Shown here: positions 18,836 to 28,195 of the stretch, one piece after another
Layout: the number at the start of each line of letters is the position of its first letter
Position numbering within the stretch: position 1 is the stretch's first letter
Assembly (NCBI RefSeq): GCF_900314615.1
Contig: NZ_OMWA01000023.1
Span: 1 to 64,000 of the forward strand
Reading direction: 5' to 3'
DNA length: 64,000 bases
DNA from: an uncultured Methanobrevibacter sp.
Lineage (GTDB): Archaea; Methanobacteriota; Methanobacteria; Methanobacteriales; Methanobacteriaceae
Notes under the pieces: generated by a model
Databases searched by the model: none
Told to the model about the DNA's origin: nothing
Seen by the model: only the letters and a program-made list of their open reading frames with translations
Made by a program: the position numbers and the translations under genes

Positions 18836-19924
18836 ATTTTTAAAAAAATTCTTTTCATATTGCTGATTTTAATTTGTGCTGTTTCAGCTGTCAGTGCTGA
18901 AGATTTAAATGATACTGTAATATCTGATGATAAGACAAGAGACATTAGCATTGAACCCGTTACAGTTGGAGGACCATGTGATTATGTGGGAGAAACAAAT
19001 CTTTCACAGTCCAATTCAAGCGTAATAGTTCTTGATAAAATTCCTGCAGACATTCAGATTAAGGAATCCGGACAGTATTTTGGAGATAAGAAAGTGACAG
19101 TTAAGGTCATGAACTATTTCAATGATACGCTCTATCCTGTTCCTGTAACCCTTAAGTTTTCCAACGGAAAATCAGTCTGTGTAATTACTGATTCGAAAGG
19201 CAAGGCAACTTATAATTTGCCTTTCAACCCAGGCAAATACAGCGTCAAGGCAAGCATTGATTCAAACTATCTTGATGTAAAAAAATCAACATTGAAAAAT
19301 ATCGTAATTAAAAAGGCAGATGCCAAAATATCCGTAAAAAAGCTTAAAACTTCATATGGCGCCAGCAAATACCTGGAAATTAAAGTGACCAACACTAAAA
19401 CCAAAAAGGGCATTGTCGGAGTAAAACTGCTTTTAAAGGTTTATACTGCAAACAAATTCAAAAAAGTCTATCTGACTACAAACTCAAGGGGCATTGCAAA
19501 ATATAATGCCAAAAACTTGGATATCGGACTTCATAAAGTTAAGGTAAGTGAAGTTTCTGCCGGTGTAAATGCTAAGGCTAAAACCGCTCAGATTGAAGTA
19601 AAAAAAGCTTCAACTACATTTCTTGATGAAGTTGATGCTGTTTACATCAAAAAAGCAAAAACATATAATATTGCACTTTTCAACAAAAACAATGAAAAAG
19701 TAATCAAGGGCATAAAACTCAATGTAAAAATCTATGATGGCAAAAAATGTTATTCATATACTGTAAAGACCGGAAAATATGGAAGTGAAATAGATATTTC
19801 TCATTTAGGACTAGGATTATATGATGTTGTGGTCACTTTTGAAGGAAATTCAAGATATAAAAAATGCACTGGGAAAGGAAGTATTGATGTTATTAGAAGT
19901 TCAGGGCGTGTAATTTTTGTTTAA
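18836..19924 (+). CDS. secreted Ig-like repeat (adhesin-type) protein
   Basis: About 362 residues with a signal peptide (FKKILFILLILICAVSAVSA) and three to four beta-sandwich repeats of about 85 residues, each with a pattern like KVYLTTNSRGIAKYNAKNLD and GLHKVKVS, as in other Methanobrevibacter surface proteins. The only start giving the full signal peptide is ATT at 18836, five bases after GGAGGAG (18824-18830). TTG 18860 would remove the basic n-region. No C-terminal membrane anchor is present, so it is probably released or bound to pseudomurein. Confidence 0.75.
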   Translation: MFKKILFILLILICAVSAVSAEDLNDTVISDDKTRDISIEPVTVGGPCDYVGETNLSQSNSSVIVLDKIPADIQIKESGQYFGDKKVTVKVMNYFNDTLYPVPVTLKFSNGKSVCVITDSKGKATYNLPFNPGKYSVKASIDSNYLDVKKSTLKNIVIKKADAKISVKKLKTSYGASKYLEIKVTNTKTKKGIVGVKLLLKVYTANKFKKVYLTTNSRGIAKYNAKNLDIGLHKVKVSEVSAGVNAKAKTAQIEVKKASTTFLDEVDAVYIKKAKTYNIALFNKNNEKVIKGIKLNVKIYDGKKCYSYTVKTGKYGSEIDISHLGLGLYDVVVTFEGNSRYKKCTGKGSIDVIRSSGRVIFV

Positions 19925-19982
19925 TTTAAATTCTTATTTCTCATTGAAAGTTTTTTCTTTATCTGACTTATCTATGAGGGTA

Positions 19983-20013
19983 TTAATATATAAAAAATAG
20001 GATTTAAATCCTA
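19983..20013 (+). promoter_or_regulatory. TATA box followed by a perfect 16-bp palindrome
   Basis: TTAATATATA (19983-19992) is followed at 19998-20013 by the perfect palindrome TAGGATTTAAATCCTA. It sits between the TATA box and the ribosome binding site GGTGA of the next gene, where a bound repressor would block polymerase. The regulator is unknown. Confidence 0.5.
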
Positions 20014-20029
20014 AAATTTTGGTGAAAAC

Positions 20030-20605
20030 ATGGAAAGAAAAGGGAAAATTATTATAGGTGTAATAATTGTCATTGTTGCGGTTATTGCAGCAGGAGTATT
20101 GATTCTGGCAAATTCAGATGTAACTCTGACTGCAAATGATGCTACATTAACATTGCCGAATAAATATGCTTTGGATAATAAGGGTATTGCATCTGCAGAT
20201 AATGTGGGTGTATTATTTACTCCTGTATCTGGATCATCTTCAAGTCAGGAAAAAGATTTCTTCCAGGCCATTAAGGACAACGGTAAGGATGCCGGTTATA
20301 AAAATATAACCAATACTACTGTAAACGGATATACTGTCTATGATTATGCTGCAAATCCTGATAAACTGGAAAACGTTTCTTCCAACAAGGAGTATAGCGG
20401 TGACACAACAACCTGGATGACTTATCCGCCATATCTGGCATATGAAGGTGTAACAACTATGGATGTAGATCACTTTAGAATGGTATCCTATATAAAAGGG
20501 GATGACGTCTATTATTTAACATTATTTACAGATAACCCAGATACCAGTCTTTATTCATCTGAAATCGACCAAATCATCAACAGTTTCACTGTTGGAAATA
20601 GTTAA
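20030..20605 (+). CDS. membrane-anchored extracytoplasmic protein, function unknown
   Basis: A 191-residue protein with a basic N-terminus and one transmembrane helix (GKIIIGVIIVIVAVIAAGVL), then a beta-rich outside domain of about 160 residues beginning ANDATLTLPNKYALDNKG. A similar opening occurs in the secreted protein at 8061-8516. There is no lipobox and no enzyme motif. It is a single gene between its own palindrome-bearing promoter and a strong terminator hairpin. Confidence 0.7.
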   Translation: MERKGKIIIGVIIVIVAVIAAGVLILANSDVTLTANDATLTLPNKYALDNKGIASADNVGVLFTPVSGSSSSQEKDFFQAIKDNGKDAGYKNITNTTVNGYTVYDYAANPDKLENVSSNKEYSGDTTTWMTYPPYLAYEGVTTMDVDHFRMVSYIKGDDVYYLTLFTDNPDTSLYSSEIDQIINSFTVGNS

Positions 20606-20610
20606 ATTTT

Positions 20611-20640
20611 AATAGATGTATTTGCATCTATTTTTTTTAT
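20611..20640 (+). terminator. hairpin plus T-run terminator
   Basis: AATAGATG (20611-20618) and CATCTATT (20625-20632) form an 8-bp stem with a six-base loop, running into eight further T. It directly follows the stop of the 20030-20605 gene. Confidence 0.75.
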
Positions 20641-20742
20641 TTTTTTTGTAAATTTCTTTTTGTTAACTTTTTTTAATCTGATATTACAAATATAATCCTA
20701 GGTGGGATTAAAATTAATCATTCTCAAAAGGAAATTATTGAC

Positions 20743-22536
20743 ATGGCTAAACATCACAATGACTTGCAAGTCCGCTGTGATATGGTCCAATTTATTGATG
20801 ATGAAGATATATTAAAGGATATTTTTTTAAATGATGATGTTGCTCGTGTATGCATATGTGCAATGAGTCAAATTAAAGACACGGATTTTCTGACGGATGA
20901 ATGTTTAAACAATCCTAATTCTCATTTACGCTTAGCAATTCTAAACAGGATATTTGATGAATCCTTGCTGAGTGAAAATGAATTATCTCAACTATTAGAA
21001 AAAATCCTATTGAATGACCCTGACAGTTATGTTTTAAAAACCGCACTTGAAAAAGCAAAATCAGTTAATCATGACGTTTTGGTTAAAATTTTAAAGGCGA
21101 ATGATGACGAAGTAATCATAAAGGAAGCTCTTAAAAAACTGGCCGATGAAAAATTACTTGCTGATTTTGCACTTAACCATCCAACCTCACATATTCGCCT
21201 TGCAGCAATTCAAAATCCTAATCTGAGAGACATTAACACAATATATAAAATTATTGTCTGTGATGAAAATGAATTAAACCGGATGATTGCAACAGGTAAA
21301 ATTGAAGATGCGGACAGTCTGGTAAAAATAATCTATAAGCCAGATTCATATCCGTTTTTGGGCGAAATATCTCGAAATATCCTTATTCCTTTAAACGATT
21401 ACTTTTTAAATCATTTTAATGAAACCGGATGTTACATTGATGTACTGTTTATTGAAGATGAGGACTTTCTTGATAAATTGGTTTTAAATGAAAATGATGC
21501 AAAAATCAAAGCATTTGCCATTAAAAATAAAAACTTCCGAAACGATAAACTCCTTGAAAATCTTATTAAAAATGAAAACAGTCCTGAAATTCTTCTGGAA
21601 GTCGTATCCAAGATTAAAAATGATGAATTATTGAGGCAATATATTGAAAATCACTTAAAATATGAAGATGTAACTGTTAAAGCGGTTTCACAGATAAATG
21701 ATTTGAAATTTTTAGAAAAGTTAAGTGAAGATAATGATTCCAGGATACGTTTTGAAGCTGTAAAAAGGATTTCCGACATGAAAAATACTGAAGATTTGCT
21801 TCACAAAATTGCATTGACAGAATCTGATGAAAAAATAGCTGTAACTGCAGTTGATGCAATTGAAAGGCGAAATAATCTAATCAACATAGCGGATTTCAGA
21901 TGTGAAAAAAACATTAGAGTAGCTGCACTTGAAAAAATGAAAGTCAAAAGGTTATTGAAAAATTTCTTATATTCTCTTCCTAAAACTGTTAATGATATAC
22001 CTTTTGAAGAAGCATTGGCTGAAATTGCTTTAAATGATAAAGATATTGAAATTAGAAAAATTGCCACTTCAAAACTTAATGATAAGGAAGTTCTGGATGA
22101 AATTAGGGCTAAAAATGATGATACTTCTCAGGTAGCCCAAAAGAGACTAAATACTCTTTTCGATGATATAAAATCCCTAAACAGCATTCCTGCTTTGGAA
22201 AAACTAATCGATTCGGATAATCGTGATGTTTCAAAAGTTGCTAAAATCACTCTTGAAGATTTAAAAACATGGAAAAGTCGTATAGCACAGATTAACGAAA
22301 TTGATGAGATAAATGCATTAAAAGACATTGCTGTGAATGATTTTAACTATTTTGTTCGAAGTGAAGCTGAAGGCAAACTTGAAAAACTGCTTTTTAATGT
22401 TCGTCTGAATAATATATATACAAAAGAAAATCAGGATAAATTCAAATCCATTTACCTAGATAAAAGCTTTCCTGATGAAATTCGAAAAAAGGCTCTTTTA
22501 AAAATCAGTGATAAAGATTTTCTAAAAAATAACTAA
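20743..22536 (+). CDS. HEAT-repeat-like protein
   Basis: About 597 residues made almost entirely of paired helices. Repeating elements such as NPNSHLRLAILNRIFDESLL, HPTSHIRLAAIQNPNLRD, DNDSRIRFEAVKRISDMKN and DKDIEIRKIATSKLNDKEV have the spacing and the [LI]R..A pattern of HEAT/PBS-lyase-like repeats. It is probably a scaffold for protein contacts; no enzyme domain is seen. An in-frame ATT at 20713 follows AGGTGGG at seven bases and would add ten residues. The ATG at 20743 has only a weak AAAGGA eleven bases upstream. Confidence 0.75.
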   Translation: MAKHHNDLQVRCDMVQFIDDEDILKDIFLNDDVARVCICAMSQIKDTDFLTDECLNNPNSHLRLAILNRIFDESLLSENELSQLLEKILLNDPDSYVLKTALEKAKSVNHDVLVKILKANDDEVIIKEALKKLADEKLLADFALNHPTSHIRLAAIQNPNLRDINTIYKIIVCDENELNRMIATGKIEDADSLVKIIYKPDSYPFLGEISRNILIPLNDYFLNHFNETGCYIDVLFIEDEDFLDKLVLNENDAKIKAFAIKNKNFRNDKLLENLIKNENSPEILLEVVSKIKNDELLRQYIENHLKYEDVTVKAVSQINDLKFLEKLSEDNDSRIRFEAVKRISDMKNTEDLLHKIALTESDEKIAVTAVDAIERRNNLINIADFRCEKNIRVAALEKMKVKRLLKNFLYSLPKTVNDIPFEEALAEIALNDKDIEIRKIATSKLNDKEVLDEIRAKNDDTSQVAQKRLNTLFDDIKSLNSIPALEKLIDSDNRDVSKVAKITLEDLKTWKSRIAQINEIDEINALKDIAVNDFNYFVRSEAEGKLEKLLFNVRLNNIYTKENQDKFKSIYLDKSFPDEIRKKALLKISDKDFLKNN

Positions 22537-22637
22537 TTCTCAGTTTAGATTCATTTAGGCAAGTATAAATAATAATAGCAATAAATTTCTATTCAATGAC
22601 TTATTAGTTATAAGTTAAATTTTAATGAGGTTAAACT

Positions 22638-23609
22638 ATGGTAAGTGTAAACGTAGAAGCTAAAAAAACCGTAGATGTAATGATTGAAAAAGCAGATGAA
22701 TTAAACATCGCTGTTGAAACTTTAGGCAATGGCGCTACTGTTATTGACTGTGGTGTAAATGTCGATGGAAGTTTTAAAGCAGGAGAACTTTATACTAAAG
22801 TTTGTCTTGGTGGACTTGCAGACGTTGGAATTTCAATTCCTGGAGATTTATCTGAAAAATTCGCACTTCCTTCAGTAAAAATTAAAACTGACTCACCTTC
22901 TATTTCAACCTTAGGTTCTCAAAAAGCAGGTTGGTCTGTATCTGTAGGAGATTTCTTTGCATTAGGTTCTGGTCCTGCTAGAGCTATTGCATTAAAACCA
23001 GCTGAAACCTATGAAGAAATTGGTTATGAAGACAAAGATGCTGATTTAGCAATCTTGACTTTAGAAGCTGATGTATTGCCTGGTGATGAAGTTGCACAAT
23101 ACATTGCAGATGAATGTGATGTTGATGTTAAAAATGTATACTTACTCGTAGCTCCTACATCATCCCTTGTTGGTTCCATCCAGATTTCCGGAAGAGTTGT
23201 TGAAAACGGAACCTACAAAATGCTGGAAGCTATCAAATTCGATGTAACTAAAGTAAAACATGCAGCAGGTATTGCACCGATCGCACCTGTTGACCCAGAT
23301 GGACTTAAAGCAATGGGTAAAACCAACGATGCGGTTTTATTTGGTGGAAGAACTTACTACTATGTAGAATCTGATGAAAACGATGATATTGCAGATGTAG
23401 CAGCAAAATTACCATCTTCCGCTGCTGACGGATATGGTAAACCATTCTTTGACGTATTCAAAGAAGCTGAATTTGATTTCTACAAAATCGATAAAGGAAT
23501 GTTTGCTCCTGCAGAAGTTGTCATCAATGACTTAACTACTGGTAAAATTTATAAAGAAGGATTCGTAAACGCTGATTTACTTAAAAAATCCTTTGGTGTA
23601 GATGAATAA
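22638..23609 (+). CDS. mch: methenyltetrahydromethanopterin cyclohydrolase
   Basis: A 323-residue cytosolic enzyme of methanogenesis that interconverts formyl- and methenyl-tetrahydromethanopterin. Family motifs include GNGATVIDCGVNVDGSFKAG, LGGLADVGISIPGD, GWSVSVGDFFALGSGPARAI and APTSSLVGSIQISGRVVE. The length equals that of Methanobacteriales Mch. GAGGT precedes the ATG. A separate transcription unit with an AT-rich promoter at 22540-22637. Confidence 0.97.
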   Translation: MVSVNVEAKKTVDVMIEKADELNIAVETLGNGATVIDCGVNVDGSFKAGELYTKVCLGGLADVGISIPGDLSEKFALPSVKIKTDSPSISTLGSQKAGWSVSVGDFFALGSGPARAIALKPAETYEEIGYEDKDADLAILTLEADVLPGDEVAQYIADECDVDVKNVYLLVAPTSSLVGSIQISGRVVENGTYKMLEAIKFDVTKVKHAAGIAPIAPVDPDGLKAMGKTNDAVLFGGRTYYYVESDENDDIADVAAKLPSSAADGYGKPFFDVFKEAEFDFYKIDKGMFAPAEVVINDLTTGKIYKEGFVNADLLKKSFGVDE

Positions 23610-23724
23610 TTTTCATCTTATTTCTCTTTTTTTTAACATTTTTTTCACTATATTTAAATACTATTAGATTTAATAATATTATTGCTCTTTAAAAAATAAT
23701 TTATAAATTTAATAGGTGAAAAAA

Positions 23725-24441
23725 ATGGGTTTAGGCGATATCATATCAGACTCAGTACAATATCCGTTTTCAGATATTCAAAAATTTTTAATCGTAGGCG
23801 TAATTTCATTGTTCTCCGGTTTATCCAGTCTTTTTGGAAATTGGGGTGTAGATAGTTTTATCTTAATTACATTGGCGGGCATTATCGGATTGATATTTAC
23901 ATTAATGCTTTCAGGATACAGCATTAGTGTAACCAAATATGCGATAAATCATTCAAGTCAACTTCCTGATCTGGATTTTCAAAATAATTTAATTGACGGT
24001 ATTAAAGCTCTAATAATAAGTATTGTTTACTTTATAATTCCGATTATTATTACATTAATTTTTGCTATTATTACCGGAGCTATTGGTGCTGGATTAAATC
24101 AGCTGGTGGCTGGATTAGGCGTATTTGCAGTTATTGCTGTTATTGTCTTTATATTCTTTGCCATATTCGAAATTGTTGCTCTTGCTAGATTTGCAGACAC
24201 TGGCGAACTCGGTGAAGCATTAAATATTGGTGAAGTAATTGAAGATGTTAAAAAAATAGGTATTGGTAAAATTATTCTATTCGCAATTGTTTCAGTAATA
24301 ATTATAATTATTGCATCTTTAATTGTTTCATTATTAGGCATTATTCCATTTATCGGAATATTAATTGCACAATTGATTATAGGGGCATTTATAACACTTT
24401 TCTATAGTAGAGCTATTGGTTTATTGTATGCGGAAGCATAA
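23725..24441 (+). CDS. DUF4013 family membrane protein
   Basis: A 238-residue integral membrane protein with about six hydrophobic helices. It begins MGLGDIISDSVQYPFSDIQK, the typical amphipathic opening of DUF4013 proteins, which are abundant in Methanobacteriales. The ATG at 23725 is chosen because AGGTGA (23714-23719) lies six bases ahead; a GTG at 23716 is part of that site. No transport motif is recognised. Confidence 0.85.
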   Translation: MGLGDIISDSVQYPFSDIQKFLIVGVISLFSGLSSLFGNWGVDSFILITLAGIIGLIFTLMLSGYSISVTKYAINHSSQLPDLDFQNNLIDGIKALIISIVYFIIPIIITLIFAIITGAIGAGLNQLVAGLGVFAVIAVIVFIFFAIFEIVALARFADTGELGEALNIGEVIEDVKKIGIGKIILFAIVSVIIIIIASLIVSLLGIIPFIGILIAQLIIGAFITLFYSRAIGLLYAEA

Positions 24442-24520
24442 ATAAATCATTATTTTACTTTTTTTTAGGATTTCTTAAAATTAAAAAAATTTTTAAAGTA
24501 TAATTTTAATATATATTATT

Positions 24521-24534
24521 ATTCTATATAGAAT
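24521..24534 (+). promoter_or_regulatory. perfect palindrome in the rubrerythrin promoter
   Basis: ATTCTATATAGAAT is a perfect 14-base palindrome, 38 bases before the first rubrerythrin ATG and just after an AT-rich TATA region (TTTTAATATATATT, 24505-24518). A second short hairpin, CAACT/AGTTG (24542-24555), follows. The position suits an operator for a redox regulator. No equivalent is seen before the second rubrerythrin. Confidence 0.4.
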
Positions 24535-24571
24535 ATCAATTCAACTTTTTAGTTGTAATGGAGATGTAAAA

Positions 24572-25117
24572 ATGGCAGATTTAAAAGGTACAAAAACTGA
24601 AGCAAACTTACAAGCAGCTTTTGCTGGTGAGTCCCAGGCACATACTAAATACCAATACTTTGCTGCAAAAGCAAAAGAAGAAGGTTACGTTCAAATCCAC
24701 GATATTTTCATGGAAACTTCCAAAAATGAAAGAGAACACGCTAAAATTTGGTTCAAACTTTTACACGATGAAGAAATCCCAGATACTGTAGCTAACCTCA
24801 ATGCAGCAGCAGACGGTGAAAACGAAGAATGGACTGAAATGTACAAAGAGTTCGCAGAAACCGCTAAAGAAGAAGGTTTCCCAATGATTGCATTCTTATT
24901 TGAAAAAGTAGGAGCAATCGAAAAAGAACACGAAGAAAGATACAGAACTTTACTCGCAAATGTTGAAAACGATGCTGTATTCAACAAAGAAGAAGACATT
25001 GAATGGAAATGTGAAAACTGTGGATTTGTTTTCTCAGGACCTAACGCACCTGAAAAATGTCCTGTATGTGGACTTCCTAAAGCACATTTCGAAGAAAGAG
25101 CTACTAACTTTAAATAA
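24572..25117 (+). CDS. rbr: rubrerythrin
   Basis: A 181-residue non-haem iron protein that reduces hydrogen peroxide in anaerobes. It has an N-terminal ferritin-like four-helix bundle with iron ligands in [29 protein letters not shown] and [15 protein letters not shown]. The C-terminal rubredoxin domain has CENCGF and [11 protein letters not shown]. Gene order with a second copy 58 bases downstream suggests local duplication. The palindromic promoter may respond to redox state. Confidence 0.96.
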   Translation: MADLKGTKTEANLQAAFAGESQAHTKYQYFAAKAKEEGYVQIHDIFMETSKNEREHAKIWFKLLHDEEIPDTVANLNAAADGENEEWTEMYKEFAETAKEEGFPMIAFLFEKVGAIEKEHEERYRTLLANVENDAVFNKEEDIEWKCENCGFVFSGPNAPEKCPVCGLPKAHFEERATNFK

Positions 25118-25175
25118 GCTCTCTTTTTTTTCTTTTTTTAACTAAATACTTAATTTTAATTTTGAGGTAGATAAT

Positions 25176-25721
25176 ATGGCAGATTTAAAAGGAACTAAAA
25201 CTGAAGAAAACTTAAAAGCAGCACTCGCTGGTGAATCCCAAGCACGTGTAAAATACGAATTTTACGCATCTCAGGCTAAAAAAGATGGTTATGTGGAAAT
25301 TAAAGAAATCTTCCAAGAATCATCTGATAATGAAAAAGAACATGCTAAAATTTGGTTCAAATTATTAAACGGCGGTAAAGTGCCTGACACTTTAACCAAT
25401 CTCGCAGATGCAGCAGCAGGCGAACACGAAGAATGGACTGAAATGTACAAAGAATTCGCTGAAACTGCACGTGAAGAAGGCTTTGATGACATTGCAAACT
25501 TATTCGATGCTGCAGGCGCTACTGAAAAAGCACACGAAGACAGATACAATGCTTTAACTGATAAAATCAAAGCAGACAAAGTATTTAAAAAAGATGAAGA
25601 AATTGCATGGAAATGTAATAACTGTGGATACATCCATTACGGTAAAGAAGCTCCTGAAGTTTGTCCGTTATGCGATCACCCACAGGCACACTTCAGAAAA
25701 CAAGATACTAGTTACATCTAG
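25176..25721 (+). CDS. rbr: rubrerythrin (second copy)
   Basis: Also 181 residues and clearly a paralogue of the preceding gene: LAGESQARVKYEFYA, ESSDNEKEHAKIWF and DAAGATEKAHEDRYNALTDK carry the iron ligands, and CNNCGYIHYGKEAPEVCPLC forms the rubredoxin site. The loop between the two Cys pairs differs (YIHYGKEAPE against [10 protein letters not shown]), so electron-donor preference may differ. GAGGTAG precedes the ATG. A T-rich region follows the first copy, so it may have its own transcript. Confidence 0.96.
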   Translation: MADLKGTKTEENLKAALAGESQARVKYEFYASQAKKDGYVEIKEIFQESSDNEKEHAKIWFKLLNGGKVPDTLTNLADAAAGEHEEWTEMYKEFAETAREEGFDDIANLFDAAGATEKAHEDRYNALTDKIKADKVFKKDEEIAWKCNNCGYIHYGKEAPEVCPLCDHPQAHFRKQDTSYI

Positions 25722-25800
25722 ACTCTTTTTTTCTTATTTTTTCTTTTTTTAGTAAATCTTATATTTAATAACAATCTAATATCAATTTAAAAGTGATATT

Positions 25801-27210
25801 ATGATTGAAAATAATATTTGTCTTTTAACAGACAGCTATAAGGTAACTCATCACTATTTTTACCCGAAGGGCACTGAAAAAATCTATTCATACCTTGAAA
25901 GTAGAGTTGGTGCTGAGTTCAACAAAACAATTTTTTACGGACTCCAGTATATTATTAAAAAATATCTTGAAGGAAGCGTAGTAACACAGGAAAAGATTGA
26001 CGAAGCAGACAGGCTTGTCTCAGCCCATATTGGAGAAAACATTTTCAACAAAGAGGGATGGGAGTATATTCTGGATAAACATGGCGGAAAACTGCCTATT
26101 GAAATTAAGGCGGTGGCTGAAGGAACACCTGTTGATGTCAACAATGTTTTAATGACTGTTGAAAACACAGACAAGAAATCCTATTGGTTGCCTAATTACC
26201 TTGAATCATTGCTGTTGCAGGTTTGGTATCCTTCAACAGTAGCTACACTTTCTGCAGAAGTTAGAAAACTTGCAAACTTTTATTTAGATGTTACTGGTTC
26301 AGTTAAGGATAATCTAGATTTCATGTTGCATGATTTTGGATATCGTGGAGCAACTTCCACAGAATCATCAATGTTGTGCGGTTCAGCTCATCTGCTTAGC
26401 TTTTCAGGTACTGATACAATTCCTGCACTCACAATACCTGAAAATTATTACAATGATTCAAATTTATATGGTTTTTCAGTTCAAGCAACAGAACACAGTG
26501 TAATGACTTCACTTGGTCCTGAAGGTGAAATAGATCAAATTTTAAATGTCATTGAAAATGCGAAGGATGGGATATTATCAATGGTTATCGATTCATATAA
26601 CTATAGAAACTTTTTAACAGAAGCAGGAAAATCTGGCAGTGAGTTAAATGATGCTATTTTAAACTTTTTAGATGGTGAAGCAAATAAAATAGTATTTAGA
26701 CCTGACAGTGGAGAACCAGTATCCACAACAATCGATTGTTTAAATTTATTATCTGACTGTTTTGGAAGTCATTTGACTGATAAAGGATATAAGGTGTTTG
26801 ATTTGAACATTGGTCTTTTATGGGGTGACGGTTTAAATTACCAAAAGATAAGAGACATATTATTTGCAATGAAATCCAATGGATGGGCTGCTCAAAACAT
26901 TATCTTTGGTATGGGTGGAGGACTTCACTCATCAGTAACCCGTGACACCCAAAGAAATGCATTTAAATGTTCAGCGCAGCTAAGGGATGGTCAATGGCAT
27001 GACATATTTAAAAATCCACTTGATTCAAGTAAAAAGTCAAAAACTGGAAGATTTAAATTGATTAAAGATGGTAAATCTTTCAAAACAGTTTCAATTGATA
27101 ATGAACATGAAGATTATCTTCGTACTGTATTTAAGGATGGAAAACTAATCGTTGATGATCTATTTGGAGATATTAAATCAAGAGCATTAGATTATTCAAA
27201 TTATAGGTGA
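25801..27210 (+). CDS. nadV: nicotinamide phosphoribosyltransferase
   Basis: A 469-residue NAMPT that joins nicotinamide to PRPP, giving NMN for NAD salvage. Signature stretches are LTDSYKVTHHYFYPKGTEKI, HDFGYRGATSTESS, LSFSGTDTIPAL, QATEHSVMTSLG, VFRPDSGEPVST and IIFGMGGGLHSSVTRDTQRN. The length agrees with bacterial and vertebrate NAMPT. It overlaps by context with an Ntn-hydrolase gene four bases downstream, whose ribosome binding site lies at its stop. NAMPT is uncommon in archaea, so lateral acquisition is likely (inference). Confidence 0.94.
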   Translation: MIENNICLLTDSYKVTHHYFYPKGTEKIYSYLESRVGAEFNKTIFYGLQYIIKKYLEGSVVTQEKIDEADRLVSAHIGENIFNKEGWEYILDKHGGKLPIEIKAVAEGTPVDVNNVLMTVENTDKKSYWLPNYLESLLLQVWYPSTVATLSAEVRKLANFYLDVTGSVKDNLDFMLHDFGYRGATSTESSMLCGSAHLLSFSGTDTIPALTIPENYYNDSNLYGFSVQATEHSVMTSLGPEGEIDQILNVIENAKDGILSMVIDSYNYRNFLTEAGKSGSELNDAILNFLDGEANKIVFRPDSGEPVSTTIDCLNLLSDCFGSHLTDKGYKVFDLNIGLLWGDGLNYQKIRDILFAMKSNGWAAQNIIFGMGGGLHSSVTRDTQRNAFKCSAQLRDGQWHDIFKNPLDSSKKSKTGRFKLIKDGKSFKTVSIDNEHEDYLRTVFKDGKLIVDDLFGDIKSRALDYSNYR

Positions 27211-27214
27211 TAGT

Positions 27215-28195
27215 ATGTGTACAGCTAGTAATTACATAACAGACAAACATTATTTTGGCCGTAATTTTGACTACGAAATTTCATACAATGAAAGGGTTAC
27301 AATCACTCCAAGAAATTATGAGTTTAAATTCAGAAAGATTGATGACATTAAAACACATTTTGCAATAATTGGAATTGCCGCTGGTATTGATGGATATCCA
27401 TTATATTATGATGCATGCAATGAAAAAGGATTGGCAATGGCAGGTTTGAACTTTGCAGGAAATGCAGTCTATAGAGAATATGAAGAAGGCATGGTGAATA
27501 TCACTCCTTTTGAATTTATCCCATATATACTTGGATGTGCTGATTCAGTAATTGAAGCTAAGAAATTGTTGGCTGAAATCAATTTGGTTAATATTAACTT
27601 TGCTGAAGAGCTTCCGTTGTCTCCTCTTCACTGGATGTTATCCGATAGTAATGGAGATGCAATAGTTGTTGAACCTATGGCCGATGGGCTTAGGGTATTT
27701 GATAATCCTGTTGGTGTTTTAACAAATAATCCTCCTTTTGATAAACAATTGTTTTCATTAAATAATTATAGGCATTTATCAAACAAGAATCCTGAAAACT
27801 CTTTTGGCGGAGATATAAATTTGGATGAATATTCAAGGGGTATGGGTGCAATGGGTCTTCCGGGTGATTTATCTTCATCTTCAAGATTTGCAAAAGTTGC
27901 ATTTACTCGTGCAAATTCATATTCCGATGCCGATGAGGCAAGTAGTGTTGGACAATTTTTCCATATTTTGAAATCAGTTGAACAACAAAACGGGTGTACT
28001 TTCATTAATGATCCTAATTTATATGAATACACCATCTACACTTCATGCTATAATACTCAGGATGGAATCTTATATTATAATACATATATGAATTCTCAAA
28101 TTTCAGCTGTTGATTTGACAAAAGAAGACTTGGATTCATGTGACTTGATAAATTATCTGTTAATTAATGAGGAACAAATTAATTTCATTAATTAA
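27215..28195 (+). CDS. choloylglycine hydrolase family protein (bile-salt-hydrolase type)
   Basis: A 326-residue Ntn hydrolase. Removing Met exposes the catalytic Cys (MCTAS). FGRNFDYE supplies the Arg and Asp of the site, and TNNPPFDKQL and SSSRFAKVAFTRAN supply the later Asn and Arg regions. Family members deconjugate bile salts, cleave penicillin V or hydrolyse N-acyl amides, and bile salt hydrolase activity is known in Methanobrevibacter smithii (established knowledge). No signal peptide is present. Its start is four bases after the NAMPT stop with AGGTGA at that stop, so the pair is one operon. Confidence 0.92.
   Translation: MCTASNYITDKHYFGRNFDYEISYNERVTITPRNYEFKFRKIDDIKTHFAIIGIAAGIDGYPLYYDACNEKGLAMAGLNFAGNAVYREYEEGMVNITPFEFIPYILGCADSVIEAKKLLAEINLVNINFAEELPLSPLHWMLSDSNGDAIVVEPMADGLRVFDNPVGVLTNNPPFDKQLFSLNNYRHLSNKNPENSFGGDINLDEYSRGMGAMGLPGDLSSSSRFAKVAFTRANSYSDADEASSVGQFFHILKSVEQQNGCTFINDPNLYEYTIYTSCYNTQDGILYYNTYMNSQISAVDLTKEDLDSCDLINYLLINEEQINFIN

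Noticed and set aside
20694..20709. AATCC/GGATT hairpin over the ribosome binding site of the HEAT gene as a thermometer
   Set aside because: Only a five-base stem; too weak to support a regulatory claim.
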